A model generated the notes under the pieces. That model worked only from the letters and a program-made list of their open reading frames with translations. It was not told where the DNA came from and made no database searches. 64,000 nucleotides of DNA, from positions 248,001 through 312,000 of the forward strand of contig JANSXX010000003.1 of NCBI GenBank assembly GCA_024742815.1, given 5' to 3'. The translations under genes and the position numbers were made by a program. Positions 42,452 to 50,502 of the stretch are shown here, piece after piece. The stretch comes from HXMU1420-13 sp024742815 (GTDB taxonomy: Bacteria > Bacteroidota > Rhodothermia > Balneolales > Balneolaceae). The first letter of the stretch is position 1, and every line of letters begins with the position of its first letter.

Positions 42452-42988
42452 ATGAAAGACAAATTTAAGCGGATAAGAAATCAAACCAATGTGGTCTTTA
42501 AGTCAAAGTTTTTGAAAAACTTTTCACCAGCAGAGCGATATGAATTTCTCCAACTCTGTCATCGCAGAAAGTTTAAGGAAGGCGAATACGTATTCTACCG
42601 TAACGACCCCGGAACAGGAATGTATTTTATTGAAGAAGGCTCCATTGAACTCACCTTTAACCTCGGCGATGATTCTCCCTCAGATATTAGGGAAGGATTT
42701 GTGTTAGAAAGTTCTGATAGCTTTGGTGCCTTATCCATTGGTTATGATTTGAGAAGAAAATCATCTGCAAAATGTTTGAGTGATTCTACCCTGCTCGGTT
42801 TTTTTAAGCCGGATTTTGAAGTACTCATGGAACGCCATCCTGCTATTGCAGTAAAATTTTTGCAAACGCTCACAAACATTGCTTTACGACAGCTGGAAAC
42901 TGCACAAAATAAAATCGAAGAATTAAGTGATGCGTACACGGCTGTAAAAATTGAATTTGACGCATACTACGAACCTCAAAAAGAGTAA
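42452..42988 (+). CDS. Cyclic nucleotide-binding-domain protein
   Basis: A 178-residue Crp-like sensor without a DNA-binding domain. Residues about 25-130 form the cNMP-binding beta-roll (FLKNFSPAERYEFLQLCHRRKFKEGEYVFYRNDPGTGMYFIEEGSIEL). The phosphate-binding cassette region (SDSFGALSIGYDLRRKSSAKC) is divergent. A C-terminal helix follows (FLQTLTNIALRQLETAQNKIEEL). It may bind a cyclic nucleotide or another small ligand, or serve as a protein interaction module. The stop shares a base with the start of rlmD (TAATG), so the two genes are co-transcribed. Confidence 0.85.
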   Translation: MKDKFKRIRNQTNVVFKSKFLKNFSPAERYEFLQLCHRRKFKEGEYVFYRNDPGTGMYFIEEGSIELTFNLGDDSPSDIREGFVLESSDSFGALSIGYDLRRKSSAKCLSDSTLLGFFKPDFEVLMERHPAIAVKFLQTLTNIALRQLETAQNKIEELSDAYTAVKIEFDAYYEPQKE

Positions 42989-44403
42989 TGAACTCCCCTA
43001 TCAGTTTAAAAAAAGGCGCCGAACTTACATTAACCATCGAAGGCGCAGCATTTAAAGGAAAAGGCGTGGCCAAAGTTGACGGTCTCGCCATTTTTGTACC
43101 CGGAACGATGCCCGGCGATGTAGTTAGAGCTAGAATTGTGAAACGTCGGAAAAGTTACCGCGAAGCAAAAATGCTAGAGTTGCTTGAAGAAAGCCCCGAT
43201 CGTATCACTCCAAAATGCCAGCATGCAAATGTGTGTGGTGGCTGCAGCTGGCAACATGTGCCCTATCAAAAGCAGTTAGAATTTAAAACTCAGCAAGTAA
43301 GCGATCATATTCGAAGAATTGCCGGATTGGACGCTCCGGTGTTACCTGCTCTTGGTTCAGATAAAGCATTCTATTATCGCAACAAGATGGAGTACAGCAT
43401 CAGCAATAAACGCTGGTTAACCGAGGAAGAAATCCGAAGTGATGATTTTGTTGATGATACAGCCTTTGCCGCAGGATTGCATGCACCCGGAAGATTCGAC
43501 AAAATTCTGAACCTGAATGAGTGTCATCTACAGAGAGAAGAATCGTTTCAGATCCTTCAATTCGTGAAAAATTATTGTTTAGAGCATGACATTGAGCCCT
43601 TTAACATTTTCGAGAAAGAAGGATTTCTACGCCATGTGATGATTCGAACTGCACATCATACCAATGATTTTATGGTAAACCTGGTCACGTTCAGAGATGA
43701 ACCTGACACCATGAAGGCTTTGTCTGAAGCATTATTTGAAGCTTTTCCAGTAATTACTACCATCGTTAATAACATAAACGATCAACATAATCCCACTGCT
43801 ATCGGCCGTTACGAAAAAGTGTATTTCGGTCTTGGATTTATCCGTGATAAAATCGGAGAATTTGAGTTCAAGATTCATCCCAATGCATTTTTTCAAACAA
43901 ATACTGCTCAAGCCGAAAATCTGTACCATGTAGCGCGTAAATATGCCGATTTAAAGCAAGATGATGTGGTTTATGATCTCTATTGTGGAGTAGGCACCTT
44001 AAGCTTATACATGAGCCAAAAAGCAAGTAAAGTACTAGGCATAGAACTGGTTGATGTAGCCGTTGAAAATGCTCGCTTTAACGCCAAAGAAAATAAGGTG
44101 GAAAATGTTTCCTTTGTGCGTGGTGACATGAAAGATGTATTTACTCAAGAAATGGTCGAGCAATTTGGTGCTCCGGATGTGTTAATTACCGATCCACCAA
44201 GGGCCGGTATGCATCCTGATGTAGTTACCCGATTATGTGAGCTTAAAGTCCCCAAAATGGTGTATGTAAGTTGTGACAGCTCTACAATGGCTCGCGACCT
44301 TAAATTACTTTCAGAAGTTTATGATGTTCTTGAAGTTCAACCGGTAGACATGTTCCCTCAAACCTACCATGTGGAAGCAGTAGCAAAATTACGCTTGAAA
44401 TAA
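42988..44403 (+). CDS. rlmD: 23S rRNA (uracil-C5)-methyltransferase RlmD-like
   Basis: Transfers methyl from SAM to C5 of a 23S rRNA uracil (position 1939 in E. coli). An N-terminal TRAM domain (1-60) is followed by the iron-sulfur ligands C77, C83 and C86 (CQHANVCGGC), and a later cysteine in LNECHLQ. The methyltransferase core has VYDLYCGVGTLSL, DPPRAGMHPD, and the nucleophile in YVSCDSSTMARDL. The length (471 residues) is slightly above the family norm. RlmCD-type dual activity is possible. It is coupled to the cNMP-binding gene upstream. Confidence 0.92.
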   Translation: MNSPISLKKGAELTLTIEGAAFKGKGVAKVDGLAIFVPGTMPGDVVRARIVKRRKSYREAKMLELLEESPDRITPKCQHANVCGGCSWQHVPYQKQLEFKTQQVSDHIRRIAGLDAPVLPALGSDKAFYYRNKMEYSISNKRWLTEEEIRSDDFVDDTAFAAGLHAPGRFDKILNLNECHLQREESFQILQFVKNYCLEHDIEPFNIFEKEGFLRHVMIRTAHHTNDFMVNLVTFRDEPDTMKALSEALFEAFPVITTIVNNINDQHNPTAIGRYEKVYFGLGFIRDKIGEFEFKIHPNAFFQTNTAQAENLYHVARKYADLKQDDVVYDLYCGVGTLSLYMSQKASKVLGIELVDVAVENARFNAKENKVENVSFVRGDMKDVFTQEMVEQFGAPDVLITDPPRAGMHPDVVTRLCELKVPKMVYVSCDSSTMARDLKLLSEVYDVLEVQPVDMFPQTYHVEAVAKLRLK

Positions 44404-44455
44404 CCAACATAGGTTTGGCAAGGTTTTTGGTGTTTATCAGATAAACCAAAGCTGA

Positions 44456-45145
44456 ATGAAAGCTCTTATTACACAATCTAACTATATACCCTGGAAAGGT
44501 TTTTTCGATGCCATCGCCCTTGCGGATGTCGTGGTATTGTACGATGAAATGCAATACACCAAAAGAGATTGGCGCAATCGAAATAAGATAAAAACTCCGA
44601 ACGGGTTACAATGGCTTTCTATTCCTGTTCAGGTAAAAGGTAAGTATCACCAAAAGATAAATGAGACTAAAACCAGTGGAGACGAATGGCAGCAAAAACA
44701 CTGGAACTCACTACTTCACAACTACAAGAAGGCTCCCTTTTTTGATGAATTTGCTACTGAACTAGAGCAGCTTTATCTACAAAAAAGGTATGAGTATTTA
44801 AGTGATGTAAATCGCACATTTATTGAACAAATTTGCCGTTGGCTTCAGATTGATACAGAAATCAGATGGTCGAGGGAATTTAAATTGACTGGAGATAAAT
44901 CAGAAAAACTTCTCAATATCTGCAAAGAACTAAATGCCACAGAATACTTATCAGGTCCTGCCGCAAAAAACTATTTAGAGGTTACTTTGTTCGAACAAGC
45001 AGGAGTAAACGTCCATTGGCTCGACTATCAAGGCTACCCAGAGTATTCACAACTACACGGTACTTTTGAACATGGTGTAACTGTTCTTGATCTGCTGTTT
45101 AATACCGGAAATGAAGCCAAGAAGTATTTAAAATTTATAGATTAG
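44456..45145 (+). CDS. WbqC-family protein
   Basis: A 229-residue protein of the WbqC-like family, recognised from TQSNYIPWKGFFDAIALADV, then LYDEMQYTKRDWRNRNKIK and LSIPVQVKG. WbqC members occur in polysaccharide and O-antigen loci, where they are thought to modify sugar nucleotides or glycine/amino-sugar groups; no biochemical role is firmly established. It is followed 6 bp later by a formyltransferase-fold gene, and the pair is likely an operon. A hairpin (TTTGGTGTTTATC and its partner) precedes the start. Confidence 0.85.
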   Translation: MKALITQSNYIPWKGFFDAIALADVVVLYDEMQYTKRDWRNRNKIKTPNGLQWLSIPVQVKGKYHQKINETKTSGDEWQQKHWNSLLHNYKKAPFFDEFATELEQLYLQKRYEYLSDVNRTFIEQICRWLQIDTEIRWSREFKLTGDKSEKLLNICKELNATEYLSGPAAKNYLEVTLFEQAGVNVHWLDYQGYPEYSQLHGTFEHGVTVLDLLFNTGNEAKKYLKFID

Positions 45146-45151
45146 CTATCG

Positions 45152-45817
45152 ATGAATAAAAAAGTGCTTTTTTTGGCTTCAGGGAATGGTGGAACTATCA
45201 AGTTCTTGCATTTAGCTATACAAAAACTTCACTTACCGATCGAAATTACCGCTGTAATAGCAGACAGAGCATGTGGTGCATCAACATTTGCGGAAAAAAA
45301 TGGAATTCCTTCTCAAATCGTGACTTATTCACTTTCATCGCCACAGCCATTACAAGAAGCTCTGTCTAGTTACGAATTCGATGTTGCTGTTACAAATTTC
45401 CATAAAATCATCGATGAAGGCACACTTGCTAAGTTTCCGGACAAATTCATTAATCTTCATTATTCATTGCTTCCCGCTTTTGGGGCTATGATTGGGATGA
45501 AAACCTTGGAAGCGGCGCGGCAAGCCAATGCAAAATTTATTGGAACAAGTTGCCATAAAGTCTCCCCTATTGTGGACGCCGGTGAACTAATTGGGCAAAG
45601 CGTTATGCCGGTTAATTGGCAATTGGATTCAGAGTCTGAGCTGATAACCATTACTTTTAAAGCGGCTTGTTTGGTCTTTTTGAATGCGTTGTTATCGCCC
45701 GAGGCTTCCAATTCAAGCTTACTACTTGGTTCTAAGCAGGTTCAATTTAATCCCGGACTTTCGTTTTCTACCAAGGTTTTTGATGATGCTTTTTGGAGTG
45801 CTTTAAACTCACTTTAA
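45152..45817 (+). CDS. Formyltransferase-fold protein, PurN-like but divergent
   Basis: A 221-residue protein with the GART (PurN) fold. Catalytic residues are retained: N101 and H103 in NLHYSLLPAF, with D142 in KVSPIVDAGELIGQ. The phosphate-binding loop is altered (ASGNGGTIKF rather than SGNGSNLQ), and the usual PSLLP proline is tyrosine. It is therefore probably not the purine enzyme but a related formyltransferase acting on another amine, for example an amino sugar as in N-formylated O-antigen sugars. Its 6-bp spacing from the WbqC gene suggests a shared pathway. Confidence 0.8.
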   Translation: MNKKVLFLASGNGGTIKFLHLAIQKLHLPIEITAVIADRACGASTFAEKNGIPSQIVTYSLSSPQPLQEALSSYEFDVAVTNFHKIIDEGTLAKFPDKFINLHYSLLPAFGAMIGMKTLEAARQANAKFIGTSCHKVSPIVDAGELIGQSVMPVNWQLDSESELITITFKAACLVFLNALLSPEASNSSLLLGSKQVQFNPGLSFSTKVFDDAFWSALNSL

Positions 45818-45980
45818 TCTGCCCTTTTATTGCTTGCAAATTTTTGTAATTAGCATTGATATCGGAATATCGATACTTTTTTTCTGTTATACTTGCCGAA
45901 CAAACTGTCTTGAGGTGTTTTAAATCTTTTCTAACTGCCTCAAAATTAAATAGCTATAATACATAACCAACACATTAAGA

Positions 45981-47660
45981 ATGAAACTTCTACGAATACT
46001 TTCTTTTCGTCTGTTCGTACTTCTACCCTTCTTGATGGCACCTGTTTTAGTTAATGCACAAAGCGATCCAACCGGTGAATCTCCGGTAACTCGAACGTAT
46101 GCAATAACTAACGCTACAATTATACCATCCCCCGGTGCCAAAATTGAAGGTGGAACACTACTAATATCAGACGGAGTAATTACTGCAGTAGGCACTACTG
46201 TAAACATCCCCGATCATGCTCAAGTGATTGATGGAACGGAATTATGGATTTACCCAGGATTCATCGATGGGATGTCAAATACTGGAGCAAGCCGACCGGA
46301 TGCTATGGAACGTCCGAATAATTTATTCACTCCTGATCCACCCAACGACTATGCCGGCATTACACCGGAAATATCAGTGGTTGAGCAACTAAATATCGAA
46401 GAAAGTAGCATCGAAAGCATGCGTAAACTTGGATTTACCGTTTCTCATACCGTTCCTTATGGACGTATGCTTCCCGGAAAAAGCTCTTTAGTTTTGCTTA
46501 CGGATGTTGAGCACGTCGATCACATGGTGCTCAAAGAAAATGTTGCGGCGGTTTCACAATTTGTAGGAGCTCCAGGTGCTTACCCGGGAAATACATTAGG
46601 GATTATGGCCAAATGGAGAAATATTTACCGTAACGCAGAACTATCTAAGAGAAATACAGAAATGTATGCTTCGAATCCAACAGGATTAGCTCGTCCGGCA
46701 CATGATCGAGTGTTGGAAGCCTTTTATCCGGTGGTAGAGAAAACGCAACCGATGTTGTTTAATGCCTCCTCTCTGCTTGAAGCACAAAGAGCCATGCGTT
46801 TACAAAATGAGATGGGTTTCAACTTAATGATTGGGAATCTAGAACAATCTTGGAAAATTATTGATGAACTTGATAATAACAATGTATCCGTGTTCTTATC
46901 ACTAGATCTACCTGAAAAACCTGATGAAATTGATGATGAGGACAAATCGGAAGAAGTTGCAGAACTAGAAGCACGTCGATTAGAATTCTACAACCGATAC
47001 ATGGAACAATTTGCGGCTCTTAAAGCTGCCGGAATAAAGTTCGGGTTTTCGACTATGGATGTAAGCAATTCAAAAATCAAGAAGAACTTAATTGCTCTAC
47101 AGGAATTTGGCTTCGACTCAACCGATGCACTTGCAGCCCTAACCACACATCCTGCAGAACTTTTGGGTATTAACAATATTACCGGAACTTTAGAAGCCGG
47201 GAAAATGGGCAATGCCATTGTAACAACCGGACCTTATTTTTCATCAGATTCTGACGTTAAAATGGTATTTGTTGATGGTGATAAATACGAGTACGAAATA
47301 AAAGAAGGTGGTAAAACAGAAGTTTCTGATGAGGTTTTAGACGCCGTTATCGGAACATGGAACTACTCTTCTACCACACCGCAAGGTGAACAAACCGGTC
47401 AGCTTATTTTCACAAATGTGGATGGTGCTATTGAAGGTGTTTGGACCAGTGATGCGGGTAACCCGGACATCGACATGAATAACATCAGCTATCGAGATGG
47501 GGTTTTAACCTTTGATATCGAATTTGATGCCGGCGGACAGCTCATAGAGATAGTTGTTACCGGAGATGTTGTAGGGAACGAATATGATGCAGAAGCTTCA
47601 ATCGCTGCATTCAATTTCAGTTTTCCGTTAATGGCCATTAAGCAAGACCCTGAAAACTAG
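45981..47660 (+). CDS. Exported amidohydrolase-like protein without HxH motif, with C-terminal beta domain
   Basis: The first of three tandem amidohydrolase-fold proteins (559 residues). A signal peptide (1-27, LFVLLPFLMAPVLVNA-Q) is present. The composite beta-sandwich/TIM-barrel core is recognisable (TNATIIPSPGAKIEGGTLLI; LGINNITGTLEAGKMGNAIV). The metal-binding HxH that normally follows PGFIDxH is missing (IYPGFIDGMSNTGASRP), so catalysis is doubtful. Residues about 445-559 form an extra beta-rich domain (DAVIGTWNYSSTTPQGEQTG) absent from its neighbours. It is separated by 7 bp from the next, intact homologue. Confidence 0.85.
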   Translation: MKLLRILSFRLFVLLPFLMAPVLVNAQSDPTGESPVTRTYAITNATIIPSPGAKIEGGTLLISDGVITAVGTTVNIPDHAQVIDGTELWIYPGFIDGMSNTGASRPDAMERPNNLFTPDPPNDYAGITPEISVVEQLNIEESSIESMRKLGFTVSHTVPYGRMLPGKSSLVLLTDVEHVDHMVLKENVAAVSQFVGAPGAYPGNTLGIMAKWRNIYRNAELSKRNTEMYASNPTGLARPAHDRVLEAFYPVVEKTQPMLFNASSLLEAQRAMRLQNEMGFNLMIGNLEQSWKIIDELDNNNVSVFLSLDLPEKPDEIDDEDKSEEVAELEARRLEFYNRYMEQFAALKAAGIKFGFSTMDVSNSKIKKNLIALQEFGFDSTDALAALTTHPAELLGINNITGTLEAGKMGNAIVTTGPYFSSDSDVKMVFVDGDKYEYEIKEGGKTEVSDEVLDAVIGTWNYSSTTPQGEQTGQLIFTNVDGAIEGVWTSDAGNPDIDMNNISYRDGVLTFDIEFDAGGQLIEIVVTGDVVGNEYDAEASIAAFNFSFPLMAIKQDPEN

Positions 47661-47667
47661 GAGTACT

Positions 47668-49035
47668 ATGAAGAAATTAATTTTGAATCTCTTTTTAATA
47701 CTGGGCTTCAGCTCAGTTGTGTTTGCTCAGGTTCCAAAAGGTGATGTACTTATTCAAAACGCTACCGTTTTGACCATCACTAATGGAACTCTTGAGGATA
47801 CCGATATTCTGATCGAAGACGGTAAAATCAAAAGTATCGGTCAAAATCTACGTCAGCCTAACAATGTAGAAGTAATTGATGCTGAAGGTATGTTTGTAAT
47901 GCCGGGTATTATAGATGCGCATTCGCATATTGCAGGAACTTCCATCAACGAAGGTACCAGCCAGGTAACAGCCGAAGTAAGTATGGAAGATGTGGTAAAT
48001 CCTATGGATGTATCCATTTACCGAGCACTTGCAGGTGGTGTAACTTCCATTCATTTAATGCATGGCTCTGCGAATGTTATTGGTGGCCAAAATGAAACAT
48101 TAAAACTTCGTTACGGAACTACCAATCCTGATGATCTACGCTTCGAAGGAGCACCAAGAACTATTAAGTTCGCTCTTGGCGAGAATCCAACTCGTGGCGG
48201 TAGAGCACGCGGAATTCAGCCGCAAACCCGTATGGGTGTGGAAGCGATGATCAGAAACGCATTTAACGATGCTATTGAGTACCGCGACGAATGGGCCGCT
48301 TACAACGCAAACCGAAGCAACCGTAAAATTGCCCCGGAATACGAATTACGCATGGAAACTATGGTAGACATTCTGGAAGGTGAAATTTTAGTTCACTGTC
48401 ACTCCTACCGTGCCGATGAAATCTACATGCTGATGAATGTTTTCTCTGATTTTGGCATCGATAAGTTAACCTTTCAGCATGCTAATGAAGCTTACAAAGT
48501 TGCACCGGAGCTAGCCGCTTTCGGAGCGTCAGCTTCCATCTTTTCAGATTGGTGGGCTTACAAGTTAGAGGTGTATTACTCAACGGCGTATAATGCAGCT
48601 ATTCTAACCAGAAATGGTGTAAATACTTCTATCAATTCGGATTCGGGTGAGTTGATTCGTCACCTTTTCCACGAAGCAGCTAAATCGCAGAAGTACGGTA
48701 GCCTTTCAGATAATGAAGCTCTAAGACTAATCACATTAAATCCGGCTATGCAGTTAGGCATCGACGATCGTGTTGGTTCAATCGAAGTGGGTAAAGATGG
48801 TGACATCGCCATTTTTGACAAGCATCCCCTATCTACATATGCCATACCGCAAATGACTTTTGTGGACGGAGTAAAGTATTTCGATATCAATACTGATGTT
48901 GCCGATCAGCGTATCATGATTGACCCGGAATCAACAATCGAAGATGTGGTTATCTTTAGCCGTGAAGACCATGACATGTGCATGCACGAAGAATCGATTG
49001 TGAATTTTTACGAATTAGTTAACGAGGAGAAATAA
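47668..49035 (+). CDS. Exported metal-dependent amidohydrolase (intact active site)
   Basis: A 455-residue member of the imidazolonepropionase/dihydroorotase-like superfamily with a signal peptide (1-20). Metal ligands are complete: H85 and H87 in GIIDAHSHIAG, His in EILVHCHSYRADE, His in LTFQHANEAY, and the catalytic aspartate in NTSINSDSGELIRH. It should hydrolyse a cyclic amide or a dipeptide-like substrate in the periplasm. It sits between two homologues that lack the HxH; the downstream start overlaps its stop by one base (TAATG). It is probably the active subunit of a hetero-oligomer, or the only functional enzyme of the three. Confidence 0.9.
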   Translation: MKKLILNLFLILGFSSVVFAQVPKGDVLIQNATVLTITNGTLEDTDILIEDGKIKSIGQNLRQPNNVEVIDAEGMFVMPGIIDAHSHIAGTSINEGTSQVTAEVSMEDVVNPMDVSIYRALAGGVTSIHLMHGSANVIGGQNETLKLRYGTTNPDDLRFEGAPRTIKFALGENPTRGGRARGIQPQTRMGVEAMIRNAFNDAIEYRDEWAAYNANRSNRKIAPEYELRMETMVDILEGEILVHCHSYRADEIYMLMNVFSDFGIDKLTFQHANEAYKVAPELAAFGASASIFSDWWAYKLEVYYSTAYNAAILTRNGVNTSINSDSGELIRHLFHEAAKSQKYGSLSDNEALRLITLNPAMQLGIDDRVGSIEVGKDGDIAIFDKHPLSTYAIPQMTFVDGVKYFDINTDVADQRIMIDPESTIEDVVIFSREDHDMCMHEESIVNFYELVNEEK

Positions 49036-50345
49036 TGAGATCAACAAAACTACTACTTACGATCCTTGTTTTAGTATTGGGCTCAACCTTGTCGTTCGCA
49101 CAAAATGACATTATGCGACAAGCGAGAGCTGAAAAATTCGCCTTAACAAATGCTACCATTTACACAGTTACCAATGGTGTAATTGAAAATGGAACCATTG
49201 TTATTTCTAATGGAATTATCGAAGCAGTGGGTGCGAATGTTACCATCCCTACTGATGCTATTGTCATTGATTATGAAGGGCAGGAAATCTACCCGGGTAT
49301 GATCGATTCAGGCACACAGCTAGGTTTGGTTGAAATCGGAAGTATTGCCGAAGCTCAGGATATTCGAGAATTCGGAGATATTACGCCTCAAATGGAAGCA
49401 TTAACGGCGGTTAACCCAAATTCTGAGGCTATCCCCGTTACACGAGTAAGCGGTGTTACTACGGTAATTACGCGTCCTTCTGGTGGTGTATTCCCAGGAA
49501 CAGCGGCTACCATCAACCTATTTGGTTATACTCCCGATCAAATGTTTGCAGGTTCAAAAGGATTGGTGATCAATTTTCCTAGTAGTGGCCGCAGATGGCG
49601 ACAAACTCAGGAAGAAGCCGACCGTGCCCGCGAGCGTGCGCTCAAAACGCTGAATGATACTTGGGATAAAGCCGAATTATATGCCGAAATCGAAGGAACA
49701 GATGGCGCGCGTTATTATCCTGAAATGGAAGCATTAGCTCGAGTGGTTAAAGGCGAAATGAAAGCGTACATCGAAGTAAATGCAGCCAAAGATATTCTTA
49801 GTGCCATTGAATGGGTGCAAGAAAAAGGATTAACCGATGTAGTATTAACCGGTGTTGCCGAAGGTTGGCGTGTAGCCGATGAAATTGCCGATTCTGGAAT
49901 TCCAGTTATTACGGGTCCTGTTCAAAGCGTACCAACACGACGAAGTGATGCTTTTGATGCGGCTTACAAAAACCCATCAGTGATGCAGAAAGCCGGTGTA
50001 AAAGTGGCTTTGAGAACCAACGATACCGAGAATTCACGAAACCTACCCTATCACGCAGGTTTTGCCGCTGCATATGGAATGGGCCGTGAAGAAGCTCTAA
50101 AGGCCATTACCATCAATGCTGCTGAAATAATGGGATTGGGAGATCAGCTTGGATCTATCGAAGTTGGTAAAAAAGCTAATTTGTTTATCGCTACCGGAGA
50201 TCCATTCGAAACTTCTACGCAAATATTGGAAGTGTTTATCGATGGATATCAAATTCCTATGACTTCCCGACAAATTGAATTATATAATGAGTTTCTTGAT
50301 CGAGTACCCGGTTTAAATAAAAATCCGGTTTCAACGGATCAGTAA
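49035..50345 (+). CDS. Exported amidohydrolase-like protein without HxH motif
   Basis: The third member of the trio (436 residues), with a signal peptide (1-23, LLTILVLVLGSTLSFA-Q). It aligns with the neighbouring proteins (LTNATIYTVTNGVIENGTIV; MGLGDQLGSIEVGKKANLFI), but the HxH position reads IYPGMIDSGTQLGL and other ligands are not obvious. As with the first member, it is probably non-catalytic or uses a different mechanism. A terminator follows, marking the end of the three-gene operon that starts at 45981. Confidence 0.88.
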   Translation: MRSTKLLLTILVLVLGSTLSFAQNDIMRQARAEKFALTNATIYTVTNGVIENGTIVISNGIIEAVGANVTIPTDAIVIDYEGQEIYPGMIDSGTQLGLVEIGSIAEAQDIREFGDITPQMEALTAVNPNSEAIPVTRVSGVTTVITRPSGGVFPGTAATINLFGYTPDQMFAGSKGLVINFPSSGRRWRQTQEEADRARERALKTLNDTWDKAELYAEIEGTDGARYYPEMEALARVVKGEMKAYIEVNAAKDILSAIEWVQEKGLTDVVLTGVAEGWRVADEIADSGIPVITGPVQSVPTRRSDAFDAAYKNPSVMQKAGVKVALRTNDTENSRNLPYHAGFAAAYGMGREEALKAITINAAEIMGLGDQLGSIEVGKKANLFIATGDPFETSTQILEVFIDGYQIPMTSRQIELYNEFLDRVPGLNKNPVSTDQ

Positions 50346-50363
50346 CCACTAATTTAACAATCA

Positions 50364-50394
50364 AAAAAAGCGGGCGAACACCCGCTTTTTTTTT
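50364..50394 (+). terminator. Rho-independent terminator of the amidohydrolase operon
   Basis: AAAAAGCGGG and CCCGCTTTTT form a strong stem around the loop CGAACA, followed by a T tract, about 20 bp after the last stop. Confidence 0.93.
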
Positions 50395-50502
50395 GAATAT
50401 TAATTTTATCCAACATTTTTTATTCATGATCTTTTTATTTTTATTAGTTGTTAGAAAAAATATTAGGGAGAATACTTTACAACTATTCACAAGGGATGAC
50501 CT

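Noticed and set aside
44421..44450. Hairpin with a 2-nt bulge before the WbqC gene (GTTTAT-CAG-ATAAAC)
   Set aside because: Weak stem, no T tract and no known riboswitch core, so not listed as a terminator or riboswitch.
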